Source: Biomphalaria glabrata
Lineage: Eukaryota > Mollusca > Gastropoda > Planorbidae
Length of the DNA stretch: 64,000 nucleotides
NCBI RefSeq assembly: GCF_947242115.1
Contig: NC_074716.1
Span: 17,884,590 to 17,948,589, forward strand
Direction: 5' to 3'
Shown here: in pieces, positions 51,933-64,000 of the stretch
Layout of the letters: every line of letters starts with the position of its first letter
Position numbering within the stretch: the first letter of the stretch is position 1
Program-made: the position numbers and the translations under genes
The notes under the pieces: model-generated
What the model saw: only the letters and a program-made list of their open reading frames with translations
The model's database searches: none
Told to the model about the DNA's origin: nothing

Positions 51933-52620
51933 TATCGACGTCCTGTACGTCCACTACTTTGACGTCCCAATTGGATAACATCCACAGATTGGAGATGGGG
52001 ACGTGCAGTTGTTCTTGAGCGAGATGGCGGGATACGATCGTCTTCGGTCCAGCGGACATGACCTTCGATGAAGTCCAGTAGGGAATCGGCGCCGGAGGCG
52101 CCATTATCCCGTTGATGGTTAGAAAGGCTTTTATCCAACCACCAGGCCTGGACATGGGGCTCTTCACCCCTGTCCTGTCTGAGGGCACCCAGCGGTAGAC
52201 GACCATATCGATTGACTGGGCCAGACCGGGCCGTGCCGCGTACACAGCGCACCGTCCCCGAGTCTTAAGTCACCCGCTATAAGTGTCAGGGACAGCGCTA
52301 ACTGCGGGGAGCTTGTCTCATATTCCTATACTGTAACCGCCACTGTTCCGTGCGAGGGCCGCCAATCCAGCAATCCGGAACTGATGACGACCCCCTTTGT
52401 GGAACGGCGTGGCGGACTTTTTGGACTGGGTTGCAGTTACTTGTTCCATCCCCACCCCGAGTGAGATAAAAAAAAACAAAAGCTCACCCAGGGAGACCTG
52501 CTAGAAGGCCTGGTTCGCTACTCGTTCTTTGCCTGTCCAGATCCACCTCTGGATGTTTCCACCGGAGGGCCACGCTGAGGCGACGGGTAGCTGGAATATC
52601 CTCCGGAGCGGACATGACCA
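51933..52620. other. GC-rich island, probably mobile-element derived
   Basis: Clearly GC-richer than its surroundings. On the minus strand, 52600-52650 reads LQWFGHVRSGG, resembling the end of LINE proteins (the RWFGHV block), followed by proline/glycine-rich text. Overlapping open frames (51835-52245 and 51929-52252, minus) have no recognisable domain. Best guess: a LINE or other repeat fragment of high GC content; a CpG island is the alternative. Confidence 0.35.
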
Positions 52621-52984
52621 AACCATTGCAGACGTTATTGTCTGAAGATAGTAAAGATGCTGGGAAGACCCACTCGAGCCAGTATCTCAGCGTTACACGC
52701 TTTTTCTTGCCATGCTATTTTCACGCGCATTTATCTTGCCACTCACACGTTGAAGTTTTACATCTTTTGGTCTTTCAAGGGAACATTTGTTCTTTAACCA
52801 AAAGATATGAAGAATTCATTTGTAGGATTATAGAAAATAAAAGCCTTTGCAGTAAACAGCAGTGACCTAGCGGTCCCTTTCACAGTTTAGGCAAACGTCG
52901 TCTGGTAACCTTAACCATAGCGCACAGAGTATGTATAAAAATCATGGCCGGATTTGGAGGTCTACTGTAACTCTTTTTAAAAAC

Positions 52985-53158
52985 CGTTTTATGGGGGTAC
53001 TATGTGGCTATCACAACGACCAAACCGCATTTACTTTTTCCCAATATCCGGTACACAGAGTTGGGTTGACTCAAAGGCGCCCTAAAAATCCAGAAATTCA
53101 TATTCTTCGAACTCCAGACCCCTCGGTTCTTAAATCCTGTGCTTTACACACCATGCCC
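52985..53158 (-). repeat. SINE-B, minus strand, diverged
   Basis: gtggctatcacaacgacc, atccggtacacagagttgg, actcaaaggcgccctaaa and cccctcggttcttaaatcc match the SINE-B order. Confidence 0.6.
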
Positions 53159-55525
53159 GTGTGAAAACTCGTCTCAATATCTGTCCATCACTAGTGTTGA
53201 ACAATGCGCTGGTGCGCACCATAAGCGTTGGTACAGGAGCAGAGTTCTTACTATATTATTAATAGATATAGTCCTATGTATCAATGAAAGATTGTTATAG
53301 ATATGTTTCAGTGTGAGCCTGGCTTAACTGAAAGTAATGAATATCTAATCACCAGATGCACTTAAAATTAAATGTGTTTCCTTCTTCTTTGGCCGGCAAC
53401 TTCGCAAAATGTTTGGGAATACCTGGCCATTACCTGGTAACCAGTACATTCCTTTGTAATATGGTTGGCTGAGAGTACTGTGACTTCTTTTTATTAATTT
53501 GACAGTGATTACATTGTGAGAAAAAGGGAAATAATTCTTACAATATAAGGATATATGGCTGTAAATGTGGATTTGTTGCCCTAAGATAATATATTTAAGA
53601 AGATATTTTGCTTGTTTATTATGATTAATGTATTTTTTTGTGTGTTTTTATTTTTGTCCATTAGGTTTGGTATAGAAGTTGTTTTTTTTTTGTTTAATTA
53701 TTGTTATGTCATTAACATCATAATGTTTTGTGGGCTTTAATAGTGTCCAAAAAATAAGATGATACAATGATAGACAAAAGTCCATGCAATTTTTGAGTTT
53801 TCTTCTATTTATGTTATCTCCAGGATGTTATCCTTTCTCACACCTCATCAATAGTATAGAATGGTGGGGGGAAAGCATGCCAATATGGTATGATTCGGAT
53901 GTATCATAGTTCACAATATGTACTCATCAAATAGTCAAAACCTTTATTACAAATTCGCAGCTCAATGTGAAGCAATAATAGCCAGTTTGCGTTCGTGAAT
54001 TGGCTTATTTCAAGTTTTGGCCATAACCTATATACATTTCAATGTTTTCGTTCTCTTTGAATACAAAAATAAACTTTTTTAAAAAAAATTACTTGTAGCT
54101 TGAAGAATAGAAATCACTTAATTTAGTAAAACAAACATTTTTTATAATTATTTTAGAAAAATAGAAAACTTTTTGCATAAATGTTTTTTTTAAATATACA
54201 GGAAAACATCCTGCATTATTAATATTAATCTCCACAGTTTTTTTTACTACTGTGAATAATTGTAAAAATTGTGTGTTTTAAGATAAAAAAAACAAACTGC
54301 TAAGGCCTACATATTTAATTTAAAACATTTGCTTTCAGAAAAAAAAAAAGTAACCTTTGCACCAGAGCTCAAATTTCATGTTATTGGATTGCCAATAACT
54401 TTTCTAGTTTTTGTAATCTAAACAGATGAACAGACAGACAGACAGAGAGATCACACAAAACTAATAATGGCTTTTTTCCCTTTCGGGGGGCGCTAAAAAT
54501 GGAATGTTGTAAATTTCTCACGGCATTATAAGCTTTAATGAGGATTGTTATTACACTAAAAAAGATTATTTAAAAAATGTATGTGACAATTGCATTAAAG
54601 AAAATGTGTAAATATGATAAAACACATTCACATTTCATAGTAAAATACATTTGTTAAAAATATGACCAGATTTAAAATCAAGCTCTTTTATCCAGGCAAT
54701 CAATGTACTATATACAATGACTTGATAAGAAAAAACTTTTTAAATCTGAATACAAGCCTTCACTCTACATCTACACTCTGACAGTGGAAGAATTTTGATT
54801 TCTAACATGTTATGTACACAACAGATTGCTAATAAATAAAAGACATGACATCTAAACAAATGAAATCTAATTAAATTTTAAGAATGCATGACATTAAACT
54901 ATGGGTACAATCTCAAAGAGATGGCCTCATGTTGAAAACTGCAGCTGCCTTTTTGAGCATACTAAAACATCAGAATCATAGTTGAAGAATACATTGCAAA
55001 CATTTCAATGAGATTTATTGAACTGTAAGGAGAACAATAGGAGGAGAATAAAAATGTTGACACACAATGTAAAACAAATGAAAATGAAAAACATTAAAAG
55101 TAAGTAAAATTCATGTACAATTGGAAGTCTGATTCTGATTTTTAGAAACATGAAAAGAATGACAAACTAATGGAGGGCCACTTGAGTAGCAGGTAGGAAA
55201 AACTATCACCACACGTGTCAAAACAGATAATCATTCATCAGGAGTACAATTAAGATGAATAATTCATATCATGGCAAGTGAAATTTGTGCCACAAGACAG
55301 AGTACTAAGAATACTTAGAATCTTAAGCTTTATAACTTTGTAGATTCCCTTATTTACTGCCCTTTTGATGCGAAAAACAAAGTCATGAGGTACCATTTGC
55401 TACTCTCTAGACTTTATTTTTATACCGAAAAATCAATAAATCTGTGTGCATCATCTCATCAACTTGGCCTCTTAAATAAATAAACTTTCAGCTTAAAAAA
55501 AAAAGAAATAGTAAAAATGTGAAAC
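53159..55525. other. AT-rich intergenic DNA
   Basis: No exon seen; holds repeat D copy 2 (54335-54497). The right part may be 3' UTR of the minus-strand NHS-like gene. Confidence 0.45.
54335..54497. repeat. Interspersed repeat D, copy 2
   Basis: gctttcagaaaaaaaaaaag, aacctttgcaccagagctc, aacagacagacagacag and ccctttcggggggcgctaaa, the same order as 31285-31490. Confidence 0.65.
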
Positions 55526-55528
55526 ATG

Positions 55529-55906
55529 TCTAAATCTGATGCTGATAAGTCTAAATCTGATGCTGATAAATCTAAATCTGATGCTGATAAGTCTAAATCT
55601 GATGCTGATAAGTCTAAATCTGATGCTGATAAATCTAAATCTGATGCTGATAAGTCTAAATCTGATGCTGATAAGTCTAAATCTGATGCTGATAAGTCTA
55701 AATCTGATGCTGATAAGTCTAAATCTGATGCTGATAAATCTAAATCTGATGCTGATAAGTCTAAATCTGATGCTGATAAGTCTAAATCTGATGCTGATAA
55801 GTCTAAATCTGATGCTGATAAGTCTAAATCTGATGCTGATAAATCTAAATCTGATGCTGATATGTCTAAATCTGATGATGATAAGTCTAAATATGATGCT
55901 CCATAA
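55529..55906. repeat. 21-bp minisatellite, 18 copies
   Basis: The unit tctaaatctgatgctgataa(g/a) is repeated 18 times with almost no change except the last base and the final three units. As the period is a multiple of three, one plus frame reads SKSDADK over and over from an ATG at 55526, and a second frame is also open. A-ending units fall at positions 2, 5, 10 and 15, so two 105-bp higher-order blocks are visible. It is downstream of the NHS-like gene, on the opposite strand. Confidence 0.92.
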
Positions 55907-56627
55907 GTCTACTTAGATGCGACAAAGACTTATTAAAAGTGAAAATCACCAAAAGGACATTATAAGGAAATCAACAAGAATACATTTTTAGAAAAAGTGA
56001 CAGAGAATTTAAAAAATGTAGCAATCAAGAAAGTAATTTGTTTCCTGTCAATTTTGTGGACAGTAAATTTCAAAAATATGTGGACATGTTAGGCACATAA
56101 TAATGAAGAATTCAATTATATATAGGCTATATATACATTCTGTAATATGGTAGACCTACACATATTAAATTAGATTACTAATAATTAGGTATATCCTAAA
56201 GAATTAGATTTGTCTTGAATGACTTTTGATTACCTTTATAAGAATAGAGCCATTAAAATGATGTCAGTTATGTCAAGTTATTGTAACAAAATATGCTACT
56301 TAAATTATATAAAAAAAAGGTATTTAAAATGTAAATAGTCCATTACCCTTTGAATTGTAGACTATAAAGACATAAAAGAAGAATCCATTTAAATACAAAA
56401 AAAAATGCTCTTGGGCCTACATGTAACAAAATAAAACTTTTCGATTAGTGGCAATCAGCAAATTAACCAATGGCATTCTACTAATCCATAACAAGACTGA
56501 AACTTCTTGTATTTGTGACTATTTAGAAATCATCTTTGTATTATTATCAGTTTTTAATAATGCAGATTGAAACATTAGAAATACTGCTCTGTTTGAGACT
56601 TATTGACTTGCAGAACAAGGATTTTAT

Positions 56628-59600
56628 TTATTTACTTGTGTTGTCTTTTCCACCAATTGATTTAAAAGTGGTCTTGATGCTATTGAATATTGTCAGACCA
56701 GGCTTTTCTTCTGAAGATTTCCTTCCCTGAGAAAGGGAACGCTGCCTAGTTTGTGATGATGACCTAGACCTTTGGGCAACAGCCTGAGCACTTTCTGCCA
56801 GCATAGCATTGTACTCCTCAGTAGAAGCTAAAGTTTTAAGGGTCACTATGGATGGAGGGCGGAGGGACTCACTGGAGGCTCTAAGATCTTCCCCACTTTC
56901 AAATATAGGATCAAATCTGATGTAAGTGGAGGACTGTGTCTTTTGCTGCTTGGCTCTGTCTTTGCTGGTCTGTCGCAGAAGTTTCTTTTGTTCTGAAGGT
57001 GAAGCTTTGCCTGGATCTGTCTCTTTCTTTACACCCAACATTTTTTTGGCGTGAAGAGTGTTACTGCTGTTTCTGTTGTCTGTGTCATTTTTATACTGCT
57101 TCAACTGATCTATATCTGTGATCCCCATCCGTCTGATATCCCTGGTGCCGCCAGTTTTTCCAGTCCATAGATTGCAGGAATCCATCCTGTTGTCTGTGAT
57201 AATGATGTCCTCTTCGTTTGTTGCTAGTCGATAGGAGCTGTTCCTGTTGGCAATGTCTCCCACCTGAGCACCCATGGTGTTACCCACAGCACATCTATAG
57301 GAATCAGCCCGGCTAATGTTATCTTCACCATAGGTTGGTCCTGGGACTGTCAGTGCTCTAGACTGAGCAAAACGTACTAAAGCATCATTGGGTTTCATGG
57401 CACTTATAGAACTCCCAGAGCTATGGGCTCTTGAGTTTTTTTTGCTAACTAACTTCAACTGATCAGTTTCTTCCAACAAGGCGACTCGATAGGAATCAGA
57501 ACGTCCAGCAGAACTGCTGGACTGAAGAGACTCACTTGAAGTACTGGAGTGTAGAACAGGCTGAGACAAATCAGTTTTCAGTACTTTCCCAATCAACTGA
57601 TTAGTTGAGCTGACAGAAAACTGAGAAGTCAGTGACTCTTCTGATTGGCTAGGGATCGAACTTAAAGCTTTAACAGGATAATCTGATCTTGCATAATTAC
57701 TATCATTGGTGGATTTTTGAATGCTGTAAGGTTTAGAGTCAGAGTGGAATGTTTGTTTGATTTTAGGCATTTTTGAATTCTGTTGAGAATTCAGACTCAA
57801 TTCTTGATTGGGTGGGTAGCCAAACTGGAGGGTTTTGGAAGGAGAGCCGAAGCCACTGTCAGCTGGGCTGTACACATCAGTGCCACTCCTTCGCCTCCTG
57901 ACTACATCTTTGTAGCTCCCATTGGAACCCCCACTCTCATTACCACTGTGAGCAGAAGTGCTTGACTCATGGCTGATATTATTATTTGTGACAGGAGTGC
58001 TCCTTCTTCTGTCTTTTCCAGAGTATGACATCCTCTGATGAGGCTCACTAATTAATTTGTTTTGATCATTTGTATGGTAATGGCTGATGTGGGAATTCTC
58101 CTGACCTAGAGATGAAGTAGACTGAGATTTGGCAGGCTGATGAGAGGAAACAGTTTTATTGTTATTTCTATCACTGCTAACATAACAGTTTTTCTGGCTT
58201 CCTGAGAGAACTTGATTACTTGGATTGTAAAATTGTTCAACAGAAAGACTTTGTTCTGAGCTGGACTGTGATGCTGCTGTTGAATCCAAGTTGAAAGATG
58301 ATGATGCAGATGCTGGGTTTGGTAACAGTTTTACAACTGGGCTACTCTCAACCATAGTGTCTTTGTAATTATATAAGGAGCTGTTCACAGAAGAGTCATG
58401 ATTGTGCACATTGTTAGCACTTTTCTTTCTGATGGGTGTTATCAGTGGCGTGGTGTTTGGAGTGTAATCATTGTCCCAGCTCAAAGATGTAGAAGAACCT
58501 GACAGGGATAACCCATCCACCATTGTTACATGTGTCAGACTGGTGGTGTCAATGTCAGACAGAGCTATTGTGCTGGTACTGCTGCTCAAAGAGTCATTGG
58601 ATTTTTTTTGCTTAAAAAGAGGTGCTGTTGGTGACATATCAAAACTGTCAAATGATGAGAGTGACAAGGAAGATATGGAATGTATGGTAGACAGGTCACT
58701 GGAGTAGGTGGAAACATCTGGCTGGCCACGTGAATTTCTTTCTTGAGAAGTTTGTATCAAAACATTTTCATCTGATGATAAACTGTTCTTCTGAATCTAA
58801 AAACAAAATAAAAATTAAAACTGTTAACAAATTAAATTTGGTTGAATCCAAATGTATCTTTGACAAACCAAGTTTTGGGCTTTAAAAATTTCTTATGATT
58901 TGGAGCTCTCTGATAAGTTAACTACAGTATAACATTCAATATCCAGACTAATTGAAAACAGTAAATACAGCCTTGTGAAATATTGCATTCCACCTTAATC
59001 TTCAAACTTATCACCCAGGACAGGACAAATTGTAAATAACAATAATTCTAGTTTATATGAGTAAAAGCATTTCTATTAATATGTAGGCTAGAGAGAATTA
59101 CATTTTAAATCTACTGAGTATTAAATCTTAAATAACTAAGTTTGTAGACAGTGATTTGTAATTAACCTTAACAGAAATGATTTTTGTTTATGAAAAATGT
59201 AAAATTATCAAGGCCTTTGTTGTTTTTTTTTTGCTAAATATCAGAAAACAATTTGGAACCACAGTAAAAAAAATTGTACTGTTTGCTGGATTACTTGGTA
59301 TTTTAGACCTACTAATAGTGAAATAAGTTTTTAAAAAATAAGTACTTTTCACTTACTGTGGTGTTAGCCATTGATGTTTTTGATTCTAAAATGGGTGAAA
59401 AAGTTGGACGGTACTTTGAAATGCTTTCATTTAACTTTTTGTCATCTGATAAGTTTTGTGGCTTGGTATTGGATGGAGTATTATTCTGACTGACTAGTGA
59501 AGACATGTCATTGGTAGGTGAGGAGGCACTCTCGTCAGATGAAGACAGCCGAGACAAAGGGAGTTGAACACTGTGTGGGGATTGGGCATCAAAGAGACTC

Positions 59601-62600
59601 ACCACAGGGTCAAAATTTAAGGTTTTAGGATTGCCAGATATCTTCACTTTGTCCTTCTCCGGAGTTTTTAGGATTCCTGCCTGAAGGCTGAATGGTCGCT
59701 TAATTCTTGGCCAAGAGTTGGTAGTTTCAGTTGACTGTATGGTGGTGCTGGTCTGACCTCGTGGAAGGGTCCCTGATAGCCAGGATTCTTTTCCAGATGA
59801 AAACATTGCTTCCACCTCTGAAGATTCAGCACAGAGTCGTTCTTGTGATGCGCTGAGAGCATTCTTGGCTGTGGTGTCCTCCTCATCACTTGTGTTTCCA
59901 ACACACCAAGATGGGAAGCCGTGGACAGAAATGTTTGTCTTCTTCTTCAACCTGGCGTAGATGACTTCATGATCTGAAGACTCGGGCGATGCTTCATTGT
60001 TTTCTGTCAATGAGTTGACCCTGAGGGATTCATTGCTGTCAGGTTTTATGCCTGCTATCCCCATGCTTGACACTCTAGGTGGAGGGGGTGGAGCCTTCTT
60101 ACCCTTCTTCGCGACATTCCCATTTTTAGATGCATCATCTATCACTGATGCTCTCTCTTTTAAGGCGTGTTCCTCTGATTTTTTTACAGCCCATGATGAC
60201 AAATTTGGGGCAGAAATAGAGGAAGCAGAGGTCAGAGTGTCACTCCCTTCATCATCAAAGGTTTTGAAAAAGGCACCTTCCAAAACATTGTAGCTGACCA
60301 TGCTCTGGAGACTTTTGGTATCCCTAAGTCCAGGTGTGACCATGTCATCAATGTCATCCTCATCCAACAAAGTGGTGGTGCTCCTCTTCAATCCACTATC
60401 ACTGTGAAACGATGTGTAAAATCCTTCAGTATCCAGAGAATACACGGACGACTCTCCATCGTCTTCAAAGTTATTTCTTTTGCGATGAAAACTCTTTCTC
60501 CCAGGCACCAAAATATCTAAATTTCTAATATTTTGTTTGGTTAGCCTTGACAGGTTTGCCAGAGCCTCAGCACTGGTTGAAGTGACATCCTCTCTGCTAG
60601 CTGCCCTCTCTGCAAGGGATCGAAGCCACTCGTCACTATCAGTGTTGGACATGGACTTGGTATCAGAAATAGATTCATTGCTGGCAGCATCTCCCATGTA
60701 GCCAGTGTCCAGTCCATCTCTGGGGAAACATTTTTGTAATTCTTTAAAATTTTTAAAAGTATTTTCTTTTTAACAAAAGCAGGTGAAGAATTTTACTTGT
60801 ATTCCTTTTCAAAACTTGAGAAATCTTAAAAAGTTAAGAAGAACAGTTTTTGAGGGAGTAAGGAATACATTTGCATTATCAGTGTTAAACCCTTTAATGC
60901 AGATGTTTAAATTAATCAGAAAAAAGTGACAATTGTTCAAATATATATAAATTACACTTGACAATTACATGTCTGAAGTAGACAAAGACAGTAAAATATA
61001 ATTTCTTTTCAACCTATATTACAGAGTGCTAATGATATTCATGCAAATTATGACATTTTTAATAAAGGCAATTTGACTTAATAAGAGAATTATGAGTTTG
61101 CCAAGAGAATGAGTTTACTAAGAGACATGTTTCATGAAATGAAGTATAAAAACTAACAGAAACAAGATCTTGTGTGTTCACCTTTCTACAGAGTATCTGA
61201 TAGAATCTCTACCAGAATCTTTCCCAAGAGAATACTGTGATGTTGTTGACAGGTGACTTGACTTAGTATCAGACTCAAGGGATTGTCTGTTGCTGCTATA
61301 TCCACTCTGACTCCAGTTACCTAGAGATTAAATAAAATATACTTCATGTTCTAAACTGAAACAGATAACAGAATATACATTATAGGTTGTAAGTGGTCTA
61401 TGGTATATAAAACTTTTTAGTTGTAACACACATGCAGCATTTCATAAAAACAAATATTGTTGGAGATTCAAACTTGTATTTTCTAATTTAGTTCATTTTA
61501 TCCCCATTTTAAAATATTTGTTTTTTTTTAAGTTGTAAAACCCTTTGTTTAACAAAAAAGACAAATTGAAGGATTTCTTAAGTTGGCCAGGAATGAAGCA
61601 GTGATTCTTTTTTACTAGATGCAACGAAATAAAATCCACTTCTGAACTTTACATTTATAGCGTGAGGTTGAAGACTGTGTACCTTAGAAGTACCACCAAT
61701 CAGTAGAAGGACCACAAGAGAAAGCAGCCCTAAGTAAATGTTTTGTGAATAGGGACTAGTCTCTTGTACATTATCTTCTTCATTTAAAGCTTCTCTGTAA
61801 GGACTTTGAGGCAGGGAAAACTTACTCTAATACATAACGAACACATACCAGAGGAACTTTGGCGATCTTCCTTTCTCCTTTTTGAAATTTCTCTCAATTT
61901 CACAGATGTTGTCCAGTCTTTAGGCAGCGAGTCCCATGGGAAGTCATATTTTTTAGCTTGGGCTCTTGGTAAAGTGTGATTGAAATAGTAGTAAGTACCT
62001 GGTCCAACCTGCGACTCGCTGGATGGAGCCCTAGACATGGTGGCTGTAAATAAAAACAAAGAAGTTGTTTGTTATACTTTTAATGATACAATCATCATCT
62101 AATCATCATCTTTTATAACACAACTATATTTTAAAAATACATAGATGACAATACAACATTTTTTTTAATTATATAGATACAAGTGTTATATTCTATTGAT
62201 ACAATCACAATTATTTTTGATAATTCAAAATCATTAGTTTAATTTTCTGACAAGACTGAAAAAGAAAAGATTAATGAAACATATAAAATGAACAGATAAT
62301 ATAAATAATAGTGGCCTTACTTTCAGGCATGCTTGCTATGTTTGTCTGAGTTAAACTGGAAGATCTGGCTAATGTTTTGGAGCTGTTATTTTTAGTCTTG
62401 GACTCTTCATTATCAATCAAATCAAAGTCCATGGACTTTGGTCGTGGCTTCAGAGTGTTGCTCACCAAAGATTTTATTTTCTCCCCAATGATGCTTGACC
62501 TTTTAGATGACCTTGCTGACCTCTGGCTACCCAAACTAAGGCTACTGGTAAACTTGCTATGTATATCTTCGCTAGACTGCTTCAATTTAAACTCATCAGA

Positions 62601-62984
62601 CTGGCCCTTCTGGTGTTTTTTGAGGTAGAGAGATGATCGTGTCAAGCCATCCTTGTGAGAGCTTGATATAAGTTTCATACAGCGTGGAAGAGAACGAGAA
62701 CGCCGGCAGGGCAAAAACTTGAGCAGCTTTGCTTCTTTCTGTATGGCATATTCCTCCTCTTCTCTCTCGGCAATGGCTGACTCAATTTCTTGGAGGTACT
62801 GCTGCATTACTTCATCTTTGGCATCAAGATCTTTCTGGTCAAGGTCATCCAGACTATAATTTCGTGTTCGGTCTTTATTTAACTGTCGACCTCTTTCAAA
62901 CTGCTCAATTTCCTTCAATATAAAACAGAAAATCAATTGATATTATAAATTTTCAATTAAATCTAATCTATTTTCAACAATACG

Positions 62985-63025
<41 letters not shown>

Positions 63026-63550
63026 GAGCGGGCATGGTTTGAACCCATAACCATCAATAAGTCAGAACAACAGTCCAGCTTGCAAACCGCATGACCAGGC
63101 AGCCAAATATATACATATATATGCACAGTGATGTAGTAGATATAGCAATCTGAATGATCTTTCCTTAAAATAATATTTCATTAAAATGTACAAATGATCT
63201 TCCATTGAAATAATGGAAATAAATTGAAGTTTTGAATGAGTTACCTGCATGATATTCTCTGGCACTCCAGTTACAGTCCTCCTCCTCCTCTTCTGTTTGT
63301 CTCTCTCACTCATTATCTCTTCTTCCTTCATGGACCTCCTGAAGGAAGCCATTCTTTGAAATCCAGCCCCTGAGGTGTCAACAGGGACAAGTGTTGGTTG
63401 AGACTTGGACATATTCTCTGATTTACTGGACTGAAGATCTCCACATGAAGTTTCTTGGAAAATCTCATCAATGCTCTGAATGGTCTTTCTTCTCTGTTTT
63501 TGAATTTTTAAAGGTTTGTATCTTCTTTTGACTGACATAGGGGATGAGAA
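56628..63550 (-). CDS. NHS: Nance-Horan syndrome family protein (NHS/GUKH-like), C-terminal exons
   Basis: Cytoskeletal scaffold of the NHS/NHSL/Guk-holder family (actin and cell-junction organisation; the N-terminal WAVE-homology domain would lie upstream, off the window). Exons in transcript order: 63245-63550, 62321-62912, 61849-62043, 61182-61320, 59357-60719, 56628-58796. They total 4764 nt, 1587 residues plus stop, all phases agreeing. Family marks: LVPVDTSGAGFQRMASFRRS and RRRRTVTGVPENI in the first exon, GNWSQSGYSSNRQSLES in exon 4 of this set, VYSLDTEGFYTSFHSDSGLK and KKAPPPPPR in the 1.36-kb exon; a GFYTS box and serine-rich, proline-poor disorder are typical. The 2.17-kb last exon is almost entirely serine/threonine-rich disorder, with SSTYIRFDPIFESGEDLRAS near the end. 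A basic and acidic helical stretch (YLQEIESAIAEREEEEYAIQ) suggests a short coiled coil. The exact paralogue is not decided; invertebrates usually have one. Confidence 0.82.
62986..63023. repeat. (TA)n microsatellite
   Basis: About 19 TA units in an NHS-like intron, directly joined to the SINE-A copy that follows. Confidence 0.9.
63024..63107 (-). repeat. SINE-A head fragment
   Basis: gggagcgggcatggtttgaa, cagtccagcttgcaaaccgc and atgaccaggcagcc: the tRNA-like half of SINE-A on the minus strand, in an NHS-like intron. Confidence 0.7.
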
Positions 63551-63724
63551 CTGAAAGAGATTTCATTGATTAGTACTGCCTTGATCTAATAAGATCTAAA
63601 GACTGTTATTATTTTAAAAATACTTTTGCTCAAAATCTTTTTCTTTACATATTTAAAAAAAAATAAATTGACAACTTAGCTGTCAATCATATATGCATTT
63701 TTATATAAACATATGGATATGCTT

Positions 63725-63835
63725 GAATGAAATTCTATCCAAGGCAAAAGGCAGAGAAGAATGATGGAAGACAGTCAACAGATCTTGCGTGGTGCTCCAA
63801 CAGTTCAACTAAGGAAAGGGGAAGGTGATATGCTT
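63725..63835 (+). repeat. LINE 3' end fragment (family of 1-1075)
   Basis: aaaaggcagagaagaatgatgg-type text (kept short here), then cagatcttgcgtggtgctcc and aacagttcaac, matching the untranslated LINE end at 980-1070 and 30750-30850. Confidence 0.6.
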
Positions 63836-64000
63836 AGCAGGTAAAAACATTATAAAAAAAAATATAAAGGCTTACATACTTTGAAGTTAAAAAAAAACAC
63901 ACAAAAAAAAAACAGAAATATTTAAATTTTGAAATGGATAATAAATAATCTGCAGAAAAGTTGGTATCACTTGGTAGGTACCCCCTTTTCATACCTTGTG

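Noticed and set aside
51689-52018. Protein-coding frames across the 47-bp repeat
   Set aside because: Three plus frames are open at once only because the repeat unit lacks stops; no domain or start context.
55529-55906. CRISPR-like regular repeats
   Set aside because: The units are contiguous with no spacers, and the sequence is an intron-rich animal genome; it is a minisatellite.
57783-60293. Plus-strand open frames at 57783-57965, 58471-58707 and 59997-60293
   Set aside because: Antisense shadows of the two long NHS-like exons.

Overview
This is a eukaryotic nuclear window: AT-rich, intron-dense and full of repeats. The best guess is a heterobranch (panpulmonate) snail genome of the Biomphalaria/Bulinus type. 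That rests on invertebrate-like versions of four conserved genes, long degenerate tracts built from the palindromes TCTAGA and AGATCT, tRNA-type SINEs, and many copies of one LINE. The species is an inference; no ribosomal or mitochondrial marker is present.

Four host genes can be read exon by exon. (1) An SFT2D2-like Golgi/endosome traffic protein (+ strand, 4247-8785, six exons; the N-terminal exon is not found). (2) A complete eIF2 gamma subunit gene (EIF2S3, - strand, 11663-19877, 13 exons, 474 aa), convergent with the SFT2 gene. (3) A complete site-2 protease gene (MBTPS2, + strand, 39231-46889, nine exons, 489 aa). (4) The C-terminal six exons of a Nance-Horan-family gene (NHS/GUKH-like, - strand, 56628-63550, at least 1587 aa), whose 5' part lies beyond position 64000. 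All exon joins keep phase and use GT/AG sites. EIF2S3, MBTPS2 and NHS are also neighbours on human Xp22, so their adjacency looks like ancient linkage.

Between and inside these genes lies a dense mobile-element record. 1-3910 is a pile-up of LINE and SINE fragments. 6684-8187 and 14100-15427 are two related TIR elements with 6-bp target duplications, sitting in introns of the SFT2 and eIF2 gamma genes. 20762-30010 is a Ty3/Gypsy fossil with LTRs and a 5-bp target duplication. It is interrupted by a younger Ty3/Gypsy copy (22777-25516) and by a TIR element with an 8-bp duplication (25573-27509). 30011-37000 is a repeat thicket: SINEs, a hAT-type fragment, CTAG tracts and a LINE. MBTPS2 introns hold LINE pieces.

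The 47-56 kb interval has no clear gene. It has an unrecognised exon-like reading frame (49812-50124), a 47-bp tandem repeat, a GC-rich island (about 51930-52620) and a 21-bp minisatellite that reads as SKSDADK repeats. The four host genes do not form one pathway, although SFT2, S2P and eIF2 gamma all touch secretory-pathway or stress biology. I found no convincing new multi-gene system. The most novel items are the 6-bp-TSD transposon family, the near-perfect hairpin upstream of eIF2 gamma, and the exon-like frame at 49.8-50.1 kb.
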